DNA of 64,000 bases from Vibrio sp. qd031 (lineage in GTDB: Bacteria > Pseudomonadota > Gammaproteobacteria > Enterobacterales > Vibrionaceae): NCBI RefSeq assembly GCF_002100145.1, contig NZ_JXQD01000003.1:62001-126000 (forward strand). Direction: 5' to 3'. The notes below the pieces were generated by a model. The model saw nothing but the letters and a program-made list of their open reading frames with translations, was not told the DNA's origin and ran no database searches. A program made the translations under genes and the position numbers. Positions 24,966 through 33,801 of this stretch are shown one piece after another (position 1 is the stretch's first letter; each line of letters starts with the position of its first letter).

Positions 24966-25778
24966 CTAACTCAATGCTTTGTCATTCAAGGTCACAGAAA
25001 ACGCGCTCTCTAGCTGCTTAAACTCTGAGGTTTGAATGGTTTGACGTTTGCCGCCCATCGACAGCACTTTAACCAAGATTTCTGCGGCTTTTTCCACCGT
25101 ATCCATTAGGCCAAATGCCAAGCTGAGATCTTCAGCAGAGCAGAATGTGCCATGGTGAGCCCAAATGGCAACATCGTATTTCTTCATTAGCTCACTAGTG
25201 TGTTTTGCAATGTCGTTACCACCAGGCACCATCCACGGAACGATGCCAACACCGTCTGGGAATACCACTGGGCACTCTGTAGCCATTTCCCAAAGCTCGC
25301 GAGTAAATAACTCATCTTCGAGGGGCAATACAAAAGTCAGTGCAATTAGGTTTGTGGTATGAGAATGCATCACTACGCGGTGTAACCCACCTGACACATC
25401 CACTTTAACTGCGTGATTCATTAAGTGGGCAGGCAGTTCACTGGTCGGGCGCGCACCATTGTCTAGCCCCCAAACGACTTGGTACTGGGTTCCATCATCA
25501 GAGATTCGAATAATCCCCGCGTTGTTCTTAATGTCGCCATCGACATTGCGAAAGTACTTGCCACTGCCGGTAACAAGGAAGTGTTCTCCGGCTAGATTAG
25601 CGACCTCGACACCAATGTCCTGCCATGGAGCTGACTCGTTGAAGTACTCAGAGGCGAGTGCTACGTTTTCGTCCTCAATACGGTACGACAGGTTGCCACC
25701 ATTTCTTTCATGCCAGCCTTTTAACCAAGCATCCAAAGTGGTTTTCTTGAACTCTTTGATAAATTGTAGATTTTCCAT
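24966..25778 (-). CDS. rhaD: Rhamnulose-1-phosphate aldolase, copy 1
   Basis: A 270-residue class II aldolase matching E. coli RhaD (274). It opens ENLQFIKEFKKTTLDAWLKG and contains RNGGNLSYRI, the zinc motif RVVMHSHTTNLIAL near 140, and VAIWAHHGTFCSAEDLSLAF near 212. It splits L-rhamnulose 1-phosphate to dihydroxyacetone phosphate and L-lactaldehyde. The ATG at 25778 overlaps the rhaA end region, and an in-frame GTG at 25784 overlaps the rhaA stop. Translational coupling is likely. Confidence 0.95.
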   Translation of the reverse strand: MENLQFIKEFKKTTLDAWLKGWHERNGGNLSYRIEDENVALASEYFNESAPWQDIGVEVANLAGEHFLVTGSGKYFRNVDGDIKNNAGIIRISDDGTQYQVVWGLDNGARPTSELPAHLMNHAVKVDVSGGLHRVVMHSHTTNLIALTFVLPLEDELFTRELWEMATECPVVFPDGVGIVPWMVPGGNDIAKHTSELMKKYDVAIWAHHGTFCSAEDLSLAFGLMDTVEKAAEILVKVLSMGGKRQTIQTSEFKQLESAFSVTLNDKALS

Positions 25779-25780
25779 GA

Positions 25781-27043
25781 TCACACTCGCTCACGCAGTA
25801 CGCTTTCTTCGTACGTTAACACCTCTTGGAACCAATCTTCTTGAGCAGGAACACCGCTGATTTCACAGAAATAGTTCCAAATATCACCTAGTGGATAGGT
25901 TTTTAGCTCCTCCAACATCACTAAGCGGTCAGTGAATTTGCCATCATCTTGATATTGCGAAAGTGCATCATGAGGCATTAGCATTGCTTCGAGCAGTGCT
26001 TTTTGCATGTTGCGTGTGCCTAACACCCAAGCCGCGACTCGGTTAATGCTGGCGTCAAAGAAATCTAAACCAAGGTACGTTTTGTCTAGCGCATCGGTGC
26101 GTACTAGCTCTTTTGCGATTTCGCGAACCTCATCGTTGAGTGTAACGACGTGATCGCTGTCCCAGCGCACTGGACGAGTCACGTGAAGCGCCAACTCATC
26201 TTGATACAGCAGCATCGATGAAATCTTATCTGCAACTGATTCGGTTGGGTGATAGTGGCCATTGTCAAGTAGACACAGTTTATTGTTTGCCACGGCATAG
26301 CCCATGTAAAACTCGTGCGAGCCTACCGTGTAAGACTCAACGCCTATACCAAAGACTTTGGACTCCACAGAATCTTTGTTGAATCTTTCATCCACCTCAA
26401 CGGCAAAGATTTGATCCAGTGAATCTTTGAGGCGCTGGCGAGGCGCAAGGCGATCGCTTGGGGTATCTTTAAAACCATCAGGGATCCAGATATTGGTCAA
26501 ACACGTTTGCTCAAGCTCTTTACCGAAGTACTCACCAATTTTTCGAGAGGCAATACAGTGTTTTACCCAAAAATCACGGATTTCTTTGTCTGGGTGTGAC
26601 AGAGTAAGGCCGTCTGAGGCTTTTGGATGAGAAAATAAACTAGGGTTAAAGTCCAAACCTAAAGAGCGCTCTTTCGCCCACTCAACCCAACCAGCAAAAT
26701 GCTCAGGGAGCAGTTCATCACGCTCAACTACTTTTCCGTCGGTTTCGGCGTATAGTGCGTGTAAGTTGATTTTGTGGGTACCTGGAATAAGACTGAGGGC
26801 TTTGTCTAAGTCTGCACGAAGCTCAGTTGCTCCGCGCGCTTTACCTGGGTAATTTCCGGTAGTAGAAATACCACCGGACAATGCATTTTGTGCGACCTCA
26901 AATCCTGTCACATCATCGCCTTGCCAGCAGTGGATAGACACTTTTACTTGTTGCAGCTTCTCAAGTACTAGGTCAACGTTAATTCCCCACTTTTCATACA
27001 AACTTTTGCTCGCTTGATATCTCTTCGCTATTTCGTTATTCAT
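25781..27043 (-). CDS. rhaA: L-rhamnose isomerase, copy 1
   Basis: A 420-residue protein matching RhaA. Examples are [53 protein letters not shown] and the metal-site [14 protein letters not shown], followed by [20 protein letters not shown]. It isomerises L-rhamnose to L-rhamnulose with manganese. It lies 10 bp after rhaB and overlaps rhaD, with AAGGA before the ATG. The copy at 56149 is clearly diverged, so the two are old paralogues and not a recent duplication. Confidence 0.96.
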   Translation of the reverse strand: MNNEIAKRYQASKSLYEKWGINVDLVLEKLQQVKVSIHCWQGDDVTGFEVAQNALSGGISTTGNYPGKARGATELRADLDKALSLIPGTHKINLHALYAETDGKVVERDELLPEHFAGWVEWAKERSLGLDFNPSLFSHPKASDGLTLSHPDKEIRDFWVKHCIASRKIGEYFGKELEQTCLTNIWIPDGFKDTPSDRLAPRQRLKDSLDQIFAVEVDERFNKDSVESKVFGIGVESYTVGSHEFYMGYAVANNKLCLLDNGHYHPTESVADKISSMLLYQDELALHVTRPVRWDSDHVVTLNDEVREIAKELVRTDALDKTYLGLDFFDASINRVAAWVLGTRNMQKALLEAMLMPHDALSQYQDDGKFTDRLVMLEELKTYPLGDIWNYFCEISGVPAQEDWFQEVLTYEESVLRERV

Positions 27044-27053
27044 TTATTTTCCT

Positions 27054-28430
27054 TTATAGAGCGCTTTGTCTAATTATTTGTTTAGCAGATGACAGATTGT
27101 CTATTTCGTTCACTGCTATCATTTGTGTCACGATGTTGCCTATCCCTGTCGCCTCGACTGGGCCGACAATGACTTCTTTGTTGGTTTCTTCTCGGATCAA
27201 TTCATTGAGAAATTGGTTTTTGCAACCACCACCAATAATGTTGATTTTATTAACGTTTTTCCCAGTGATGTCGGTGATTTCATTGATGTGTTTGGCGTAG
27301 CAAATGGCGAGGCTTCTGTAGACACACACACTCACTTCTCCAACAGATTTTGGCGGTACTTGGTTTGTTACTTTGCAATAGCTAACGATCTCTTCAATCA
27401 TGTTGTCGCTGACAAAAAAACGCTCATCACTGACGTCAATGGTTGATTTAAAATCGCTGGCCTCTTTTGCCAGTTGGGCAAGCTCTGCAAAGCTGTATCG
27501 GTTCTCAAGATTTCTAGCGACCTCTTGAATTATCCACAGCCCCATGATGTTTTTTAGAAAACGAAATCGCTTATCAAAACCACCTTCGTTGGTGAAATTT
27601 TTCAGTCTAGAGTTTTCTGTGAGAATCGGCTTGAACAGCTCCATACCGAGCAGTGACCAAGTACCTGAACTTAGGATCACCCCGTCGTCTTCAATGTCTA
27701 ACATGCTTGCAATGAACGCCGACCCGGTATCGTGAGTCGGCGGCAAGATGACTTCACAATCAAAGCCAACGCTGTCGATAATCTCTTGTTGTAAACCACC
27801 AATTTTTGTAAGTGGCGGAAGCGCTTTAGAGAACACATCTTTGTTCAAACCCGTTAAACGAATGAGGTCTTCGTCCCAGTCATCGTTCTCAACGTTATAC
27901 AATTGTGTGGTGGTTGCATTGGTGTATTCATTCACCTTTTTACCTGTTAACAAATAGTTCAGGTAATCAGGGATCATCAGGAATGACTTAGCTTTTGTTT
28001 TGTACTCTGCTGAGGTTTGAGTAAGCTGACAAATGGTATTGAAGTCCATAAATTGAATACCCGTTTTCGCATACAGCCTTTCACTCCCTATTTGCGAAGA
28101 AACCTGAGTCATTACTCCACTGGTGCGTTTGTCACGGTAAGACACTGCATTTCCAAGAGGTCTATCACTCTCATCCAGTAGTACAAAGTCCACTCCCCAG
28201 GTATCGATACCCAAGGTGGTAGGCGCTTTACCAAGCTTCTTACATTTTTTTAGGCCAGCAATGATTTCTGTAAACAGATAATCTAGGTCCCAGCACAGCT
28301 CACCACTCAAATTCGAGATTTCGTTGCTAAACCGGTAAACCTCTTCCAGTTTTAGCTCCCCCTTATCAAGGTGGCCCAGCAAATGGCGCCCACTAGAAGC
28401 CCCGATATCTATCGCCAAAAAATAGTTCAT
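27054..28430 (-). CDS. rhaB: Rhamnulokinase, copy 1
   Basis: A 458-residue FGGY-family kinase. It opens MNYFLAIDIGASSGRHLLGH and contains LGIDTWGVDFVLLDES, VILPPTHDTGSAFIASML and VILSSGTWSLLGMEL, all typical of RhaB. It phosphorylates L-rhamnulose at C1. The ATG at 28430 has GGAGG in front, whereas an in-frame ATG at 28442 has none. It is the first gene of rhaB-rhaA-rhaD-rhaM-sulfatase and is divergent from an AraC-type regulator. Confidence 0.96.
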   Translation of the reverse strand: MNYFLAIDIGASSGRHLLGHLDKGELKLEEVYRFSNEISNLSGELCWDLDYLFTEIIAGLKKCKKLGKAPTTLGIDTWGVDFVLLDESDRPLGNAVSYRDKRTSGVMTQVSSQIGSERLYAKTGIQFMDFNTICQLTQTSAEYKTKAKSFLMIPDYLNYLLTGKKVNEYTNATTTQLYNVENDDWDEDLIRLTGLNKDVFSKALPPLTKIGGLQQEIIDSVGFDCEVILPPTHDTGSAFIASMLDIEDDGVILSSGTWSLLGMELFKPILTENSRLKNFTNEGGFDKRFRFLKNIMGLWIIQEVARNLENRYSFAELAQLAKEASDFKSTIDVSDERFFVSDNMIEEIVSYCKVTNQVPPKSVGEVSVCVYRSLAICYAKHINEITDITGKNVNKINIIGGGCKNQFLNELIREETNKEVIVGPVEATGIGNIVTQMIAVNEIDNLSSAKQIIRQSAL

Positions 28431-28588
28431 TACTACCTCCATTACTCTCTAGGCTAAAATTATAGGTAGCTGCTAGTAACGAAGAAATGCATAGCTTTGC
28501 CCTTTAAAAGGTCATTTTTTGCTACAAAAGCAACAGCTAAGCATTCGCTTTATCAAGCAGGAGATATACTCCAAAATTATCCATTTAG

Positions 28589-28615
28589 GAGGACCTGGAA
28601 GTTCGCTAGGTCCTC
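28589..28615. repeat. Hairpin in the rhaB leader region
   Basis: GAGGACCT and AGGTCCTC are separated by 11 bases. No T run follows on either strand, so an operator or mRNA structure is more likely than a terminator. Confidence 0.5.
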
Positions 28616-28697
28616 AAATTTCCATTGCTTGAACTTGGTAAGGCTAAAAACCAACTGTGCTCTAAGGCCAATAAATAGCTGATTTTTCTACACCATT

Positions 28698-28713
28698 ATT
28701 GACCATGATCACA
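28698..28713. promoter_or_regulatory. CRP-like site in the rhaB control region
   Basis: ATTGACCATGATCACA matches TGTGA-N6-TCACA with a perfect right half and three of five bases in the left half. Confidence 0.45.
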
Positions 28714-28715
28714 AT

Positions 28716-28730
28716 CAAAACGTCGTTTCA
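28716..28730. promoter_or_regulatory. KdgR-like operator in the rhaB control region
   Basis: CAAAACGTCGTTTCA fits the palindrome with two changes in the outer left bases. It is 2 bp from the CRP-like site and would bring the rhamnose operon under KdgR. Confidence 0.5.
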
Positions 28731-28775
28731 ATATCACCTATTCATACGATATTTAATTAGTTGTAGACTGCAGTA

Positions 28776-28814
28776 GTTGCAAAAATTGAACTTTATAAAG
28801 TCAATTTTTGCAAC
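28776..28814. repeat. 39-bp inverted repeat upstream of the AraC-type regulator gene
   Basis: GTTGCAAAAATTGA (28776-28789) and TCAATTTTTGCAAC (28801-28814) are perfect 14-bp inverted arms separated by 11 bases. The repeat ends 40 bp before the regulator start. It is a candidate operator for an AraC dimer, or a leader hairpin. Confidence 0.65.
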
Positions 28815-28854
28815 ACTTATTCACAAGTTGAACATTGCAATACGGGAATTGATT

Positions 28855-29814
28855 ATGGATAGAGGGTTATACGATTTTATTGAAAAAATGAAACCTCGTA
28901 ATAAAGAGGAGGAAGGCATCATCAATAGCAGCTGTGGTATCGATAACACCATTTTTGCTGATAGGTATCGAAAAACCATCTCGTTCGACAAAGTGGCTCC
29001 CGCGGGCAAGTTGGTGTCCATTCGCAAACACACACGCTTTATTCACTACCCCGCTCACAGCCATGATTACGTTGAAATTTGCTACATCTTAAGCGGTCAA
29101 TCCATTCAAAACATAGAAGGGGAAAGAGTTGAGTTAGCAGCAGGTGATCTGTTATTTCTTGGGCCTGGCGTAATTCATGAAATTCTTCCCTCAAATGAAG
29201 AAGATATAGCGGTTAATTTTATTATCCATAAAAAGTTCTTTAGCTATATCTTCGAGTTCATCAATGAAGATTGCAGCCTATCTAATTTTTTCACCGATGT
29301 GGTATTCAAACGCTCTTCTGCATTGGCACTTATTTTTTCAACCAAAGACAACGATAACCTAGAGCAGTTGTTGGAAGAGATCCTGTCAGAGTTGGCTGAA
29401 GATACGGATCTAACCGAGCCAAGACTAAAATTTTTGCTTGGCTTAATGATCTTAGATCTCTCCCAAGAAAAACCCACTAAAGTGAAAAAGGTGTCTTACG
29501 ATCAAGGGATCCTCGCTATCGTGATCACCTACATAGAGAAAAATCTAAAAAACGCCAATCTTAACGAAATATCCGATGAGTTGAATATAAAGAACTACAA
29601 TCTCTCCAAACTGATCAAAAAAGAAAGCGGTGTCACATTTAACACCCTACTTCGAGAAATAAGGCTGGGTAAATTCTGCGAACTGATTAAAGTGAAAAAC
29701 GTAAGTATCAATGACCTTGCGATTGAAGTTGGCTTTTCAAACACCAGCGACTTCTACAAAAAATTTAAAGCAAAATACGGTATTTCACCACGTGAATATC
29801 GCAATACGCAGTAG
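28855..29814 (+). CDS. AraC-family regulator, RhaS/RhaR type, copy 1
   Basis: About 319 residues. The N-terminal half is a cupin-like sensing domain (HYPAHSHDYVEICYILSGQS, AAGDLLFLGPGVIHEI). The C-terminal 100 residues hold two helix-turn-helix motifs (ANLNEISDELNIKNYNLSKL and VSINDLAIEVGFSNTSDFYK). It is divergent from rhaB, so it probably activates the rhamnose operon in response to L-rhamnose, as RhaS/RhaR do. The ATG at 28855 fits the domain start. A longer in-frame TTG start at 28777 would lie inside the inverted repeat and is unlikely. Confidence 0.9.
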   Translation: MDRGLYDFIEKMKPRNKEEEGIINSSCGIDNTIFADRYRKTISFDKVAPAGKLVSIRKHTRFIHYPAHSHDYVEICYILSGQSIQNIEGERVELAAGDLLFLGPGVIHEILPSNEEDIAVNFIIHKKFFSYIFEFINEDCSLSNFFTDVVFKRSSALALIFSTKDNDNLEQLLEEILSELAEDTDLTEPRLKFLLGLMILDLSQEKPTKVKKVSYDQGILAIVITYIEKNLKNANLNEISDELNIKNYNLSKLIKKESGVTFNTLLREIRLGKFCELIKVKNVSINDLAIEVGFSNTSDFYKKFKAKYGISPREYRNTQ

Positions 29815-29875
29815 AATGATAAGTCATTGTTGACTCTTTATAAATTTAACTTAAAGTTTGTCATTGATCAAAAAG

Positions 29876-29905
29876 GACGCCATATTAAGTTGACCATATG
29901 GCGTC
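29876..29905 (-). terminator. Terminator between the AraC-type gene and the GH43 gene
   Basis: GACGCCATAT (29876-29885) pairs with ATATGGCGTC (29896-29905). The minus-strand tail CTTTTTG fits termination of the GH43 transcript, and it may also serve the plus-strand gene. Confidence 0.75.
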
Positions 29906-29986
29906 AATTTGGGAAGAAACTATAATCTTTGGTAGTAGTTTTCATTAGTTTATAACACTAGGATACACCTTCTATAAACCCACATA

Positions 29987-31696
29987 TTAATTTGAATCGG
30001 CCTTAATGTTTGTTCCCTTGGGACCATCATATTGGTATTTAAACCATTCAACATCGAGATAACCGTTTTCATCTTTTTCGTTCCAAGTAAAGAACCCAAG
30101 CCTATCACCTGTCCAATTACCAAACTCCAACGTAAAGTCTGGTCCAAAACGTTGATAGCTTGAGCCATCCTCGCTGTATTCAAAATGCGCTGTTGATTTG
30201 TTATTTCGTGTGCGGACGAAAATTTTGTCATGAGTAAAAACATCACCCAATAAAAACTCACCATTTTTATCCATAAAGAAGATATTCTTGACACCGTCAG
30301 CATCTACTTTAATACCAAACAAGTTAGCAGTACCTCCAAAGCGAGCAAAACCTCCCAGTTGATCAGCACACATGCCAGTCAAATCAAACTTGGCCTCTGC
30401 AATACCAAAGGTTGTACCCATTCCACGCTGGCTCAATGTGTTACAGGCTCGCCAAAACTTAATATCGGACCCATCTTCATTAGTCCATTGGTTGGTTGTT
30501 GGGCCAACATTGTCATTGTTGGGTGGCAATTTGCTGGCATGTAATCTCAGCCTTTGCTGCTCAGGTAACAACTGCCAGTGACTGTCTCTTGGGTCATGAT
30601 TCCACTCCCACTGCGGCCCCAGTTCAATCCCAGTGAAGTCATCATCTGACAAAGGTGCTGTGATCGGATGTCCCTGAATCGGCTTTGTATAGCGTTTAAC
30701 AGGCTCACCGATACCATCATTGTTTTCATCCTCGCCAATTAGAGGCCAGCCATCTTGCCAAGTAACTGGCTCCAAGCACTGGGCACGCCCCTGAAACGGT
30801 TCGTCATCATTTTGAACTAGCTGGTGCATATACCACCACGACTGATCGGGTGCTTGCATCAATGCCCCTTGGCTGGCGCTTCGATGACCAAAGTGGCGCC
30901 CTTTTTGCAGGACGACTTTTTTCTCATAAGGACCGTAGATACTGTCTTCCGAACGTAATACCACTTGTTTTCTATCATTTTTGGGGTTTTTAACTCCTAA
31001 CCCTGTAGCAGGGTCTCCGATGGTCCACTCAGAAATAAATAAGTACCAAGTGTTATTAATTCTATAGATTTTAGCCGCCTCAGCACCTATCCCTGTATAA
31101 ACCACTTTACCCTCATCTAGGATTTGGAGGCCATCCCAACTCATCTCATACAGCCGGTTCTCATTTCCTTCTGCTTGGCTATTTTCGTTCTCTTGACGAC
31201 GACCAGTGTTCACTAGCAGGTAGGCTCTTTTTGTGTCATGATCCCAATACACTGCGGGGTCATCCATCACCAACTCAGTCGGCAGCAGTATCACAGGAGC
31301 ACTCCAAGGTCCTCGAATATCTTTTGCCGTTGTCACCATTAGACCGTGCTTGTAATCCACTTGATAGATATACCAAGTGCCATCGTTGTAGGCTAAATCT
31401 CCCGCCCATACCCCAAAAGAGTAACCATTCATTCGGTCCCAATTATATTCTGGCCCCCAAGAAAGGTTTGAAAAACCAAAGCCAGCATTAGTCCAGTTCA
31501 CCATATCTTTAGATTCTAAAATTGGCATACCTGGAGACATATGTTGTTTGGAGGTGATCATATAATAGGTATCACCGACTTTCTCTATATCAGAGTCTGG
31601 ATAGTCCGCGTTTAAAACTGGGTTAATATATGTGCCATCTCCTTGATCCCCCCAGCTTCCAACATGGCCAAATTTATTATTTTTCTCTTTAGGCAA
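29987..31696 (-). CDS. Glycoside hydrolase family 43 enzyme, cytoplasmic
   Basis: A 569-residue protein. The N-terminal 330 residues form the GH43 five-bladed propeller: INPVLNADYPDSDIEKVGDT with the catalytic-base Asp, MDDPAVYWDHDTKRAYLLVN, and GAEAAKIYRINNTWYLFISE with the likely acid Glu. Residues about 370-560 form a C-terminal beta-sandwich as in GH43 beta-xylosidases. No signal peptide is present. It probably trims xylose or arabinose side units from imported oligosaccharides, and xylose would fit ulvan. It is last in the operon GH88-symporter-GH43 behind a LacI-type control region. Confidence 0.85.
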   Translation of the reverse strand: MPKEKNNKFGHVGSWGDQGDGTYINPVLNADYPDSDIEKVGDTYYMITSKQHMSPGMPILESKDMVNWTNAGFGFSNLSWGPEYNWDRMNGYSFGVWAGDLAYNDGTWYIYQVDYKHGLMVTTAKDIRGPWSAPVILLPTELVMDDPAVYWDHDTKRAYLLVNTGRRQENENSQAEGNENRLYEMSWDGLQILDEGKVVYTGIGAEAAKIYRINNTWYLFISEWTIGDPATGLGVKNPKNDRKQVVLRSEDSIYGPYEKKVVLQKGRHFGHRSASQGALMQAPDQSWWYMHQLVQNDDEPFQGRAQCLEPVTWQDGWPLIGEDENNDGIGEPVKRYTKPIQGHPITAPLSDDDFTGIELGPQWEWNHDPRDSHWQLLPEQQRLRLHASKLPPNNDNVGPTTNQWTNEDGSDIKFWRACNTLSQRGMGTTFGIAEAKFDLTGMCADQLGGFARFGGTANLFGIKVDADGVKNIFFMDKNGEFLLGDVFTHDKIFVRTRNNKSTAHFEYSEDGSSYQRFGPDFTLEFGNWTGDRLGFFTWNEKDENGYLDVEWFKYQYDGPKGTNIKADSN

Positions 31697-31825
31697 AACA
31701 CACTCCTTACATTAAATATCAGCAATAAAAACCCACTTAATAAAACCATAACAACAATCAAAGAATCTCATAAAAGAATATCTTTCAAAATAATAGATAT
31801 TTATTGTTTTATCTAGGCTATTCAA

Positions 31826-31848
31826 AGTGAGCCAATTCATGGCTCACT
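31826..31848 (-). terminator. Hairpin after the second symporter gene
   Basis: AGTGAGCCA and TGGCTCACT flank a 5-base loop 43 bp past the stop. The minus-strand tail is only TTTGAATAG, so partial read-through into the GH43 gene is likely. Confidence 0.65.
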
Positions 31849-31890
31849 ATTATCAGTTTTCTCTGTGTTACTCCTAATTCAACTTAGAAG

Positions 31891-33672
31891 TTACGTATTT
31901 TCTACTTGTTTGTAGTTCTCTACTTCGTCTTTATATTGAACGGACTTAACGAGTAATAAGCCTACTCCGAAGACAATCGCTCCACACAATACGAAGATGA
32001 ATCGTCCACCAATAGTGTTCGGTAATACAAACAGGACCATAATGCCTATTCCCACCGCCGCGATTAACGTACCCAGCATTCTGCGCTGTTTGTTGTCCAA
32101 AGCAGTTTGGCCATCACCCTCAGCAACTACTGGGGTGCGCAGATTCTCAAAGAAGTTCTCCACCTCTTTTTGTCTTTCACTTGGTAGTGGTTTGTAGAAC
32201 AAGGTGGATAAGCAGAAGAAACCTGCGGTAAAGATCAAGTGGGAGGCTAAGCTAAGTGTTACTTTAAAGTCACCTAACTCACGTGCTGTAAGGTCTGTCA
32301 TTCCAAAAAACTCCCCTACAGAAGCGATGTCCAGTTGGAAGCCAACCACGTATGACACGATACCACCCATTATCAAAGTCCCCCATGCAGCCCAATCTGG
32401 TGTCTTCTTAATAAAGATACCTAGCAAAGCAGGAATGGTCATTGGCACACCGATCAAAGCTGACACGTACATCATGGTGTCAAATAAGCTTAGACCACGG
32501 AGCGAATTGATAAACAGCGCCACCAAAATGATAAGGCAACCAAATACCGCTGAGCTTATCTTAGAAACCGTTACCAACTCTTTCTCGCCAGCGTTTGGGC
32601 GCAGCACTGATTGATAAAAGTTCTTAACAAAGATACCTGAGTTTCTGTTGAGCCCAGAATCCATAGAGGACATAGTTGCAGCGAACATCGCAGACATTAA
32701 CAAACCAACCATCCCCACAGGCATATACTCTGTCACAAAGTACAAGTAAACAAAGTCACCCGCTTTACGACCTGCATCAGGGTATACCGCGTTCATGTCC
32801 ACTCCTTGTCCGGCGAGGAACCAAGACGGAATAAACCATAAAACTGGACCAACCGTCATCAGAAAACATGCCAAAAGAGCAGCCTTGCGTGCACTGTTGG
32901 AGTCTTTTGCCGCCAAGTAGCGGTACGAGTTCAATAGGTTGTTGGTGATACTGAACTGCTGCAAGAACATGAACACAACCCATAGGAAGAAAATAGAGAT
33001 ATAGTTTATGTTGTTGCCCGAGACAAATGACATTCCCTCATCAACTGGGAAGTTGCTAACAATCTCGCTAACACCGCCACCATGAATGATTGCAACAATT
33101 GCACAAGTTGTGGTGACCGCCATAATCACTGTCATTTGCATGAAGTCAGAGGCGATGACCGCCCAAGAGCCACCCGTAACCGACATCACCAAAACCACTA
33201 GGCCGGTAACAACGATTGTTGCTTCCAAATCAAAGCCAAATAAGCCAGAAGCGATAACCGCCAAGCTATTTAGCCAGATACCTGCAAAGATGATCCCATT
33301 TGGCATTGATGACCAAGTAAAGACCTGCTCATTAGTTTTTCCAAATCGGATACGGATCGCCTCAATGATGGTAACCACGCGTAGCTGCCGACATCTAGGA
33401 GCAAAATACACATAGTTCATTAGGTAACCAAGCGCGTTACCTACAAATATAAATGCCACAACAAAGCCATCTTGAAACGCTTTACCCGCGGCACCGGTAA
33501 ATGTCCAAGCACTAAACTGTGTCATAAAGGCAGTTGCGCCCACCATCCACCAGAGCATGTTACCGCCACCACGAAAATAGTCACTGGTTGAATTGGTAAA
33601 CTTTCTAAACATCCAGCCAATTACTATAAGAAATAGGAAATAAAATCCTATAATTAGTATATTCAGATCCAT
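31891..33672 (-). CDS. Sodium:solute symporter (SSS family), copy 2
   Basis: A 593-residue SSS-family protein closely related in layout to the copies at 16395 and 38135. It has an N-terminal STSDYFRGGGNMLWWMVG motif, then SAWTFTGAAGKAFQDGF and AATMSSMDSGLNRNSGIFVK near 335. It lies between a GH88 gene upstream and the GH43 gene downstream. It likely imports the oligosaccharides that those two cytoplasmic enzymes cleave. The ATG at 33672 is chosen because AGGACG precedes it. Confidence 0.92.
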   Translation of the reverse strand: MDLNILIIGFYFLFLIVIGWMFRKFTNSTSDYFRGGGNMLWWMVGATAFMTQFSAWTFTGAAGKAFQDGFVVAFIFVGNALGYLMNYVYFAPRCRQLRVVTIIEAIRIRFGKTNEQVFTWSSMPNGIIFAGIWLNSLAVIASGLFGFDLEATIVVTGLVVLVMSVTGGSWAVIASDFMQMTVIMAVTTTCAIVAIIHGGGVSEIVSNFPVDEGMSFVSGNNINYISIFFLWVVFMFLQQFSITNNLLNSYRYLAAKDSNSARKAALLACFLMTVGPVLWFIPSWFLAGQGVDMNAVYPDAGRKAGDFVYLYFVTEYMPVGMVGLLMSAMFAATMSSMDSGLNRNSGIFVKNFYQSVLRPNAGEKELVTVSKISSAVFGCLIILVALFINSLRGLSLFDTMMYVSALIGVPMTIPALLGIFIKKTPDWAAWGTLIMGGIVSYVVGFQLDIASVGEFFGMTDLTARELGDFKVTLSLASHLIFTAGFFCLSTLFYKPLPSERQKEVENFFENLRTPVVAEGDGQTALDNKQRRMLGTLIAAVGIGIMVLFVLPNTIGGRFIFVLCGAIVFGVGLLLVKSVQYKDEVENYKQVENT

Positions 33673-33801
33673 TGTCACGTCCTTATTATATAGATATTCG
33701 AGTCAGGTAAATAAATGCAGACAAACCATTAGCTCGCAGTAAATAGCATCGTCTATTTCACGAACTAATAGGAAAATCTACATGTTCATTTTTATTTTCT
33801 A

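Larger units (their letters stand above)
28431..28854. other. Divergent control region rhaB / araC-type regulator
   Basis: A 424-bp region with no gene. It holds an 8-bp-stem hairpin (28589-28615), a CRP-like site (28698-28713), a KdgR-like box (28716-28730) and a 39-bp inverted repeat (28776-28814). Confidence 0.75.

Noticed and set aside
33729..33770. A long imperfect inverted repeat between GH88 copy 1 and the second symporter
   Set aside because: Several mismatches and no T tail. It was too weak to call a terminator or operator.
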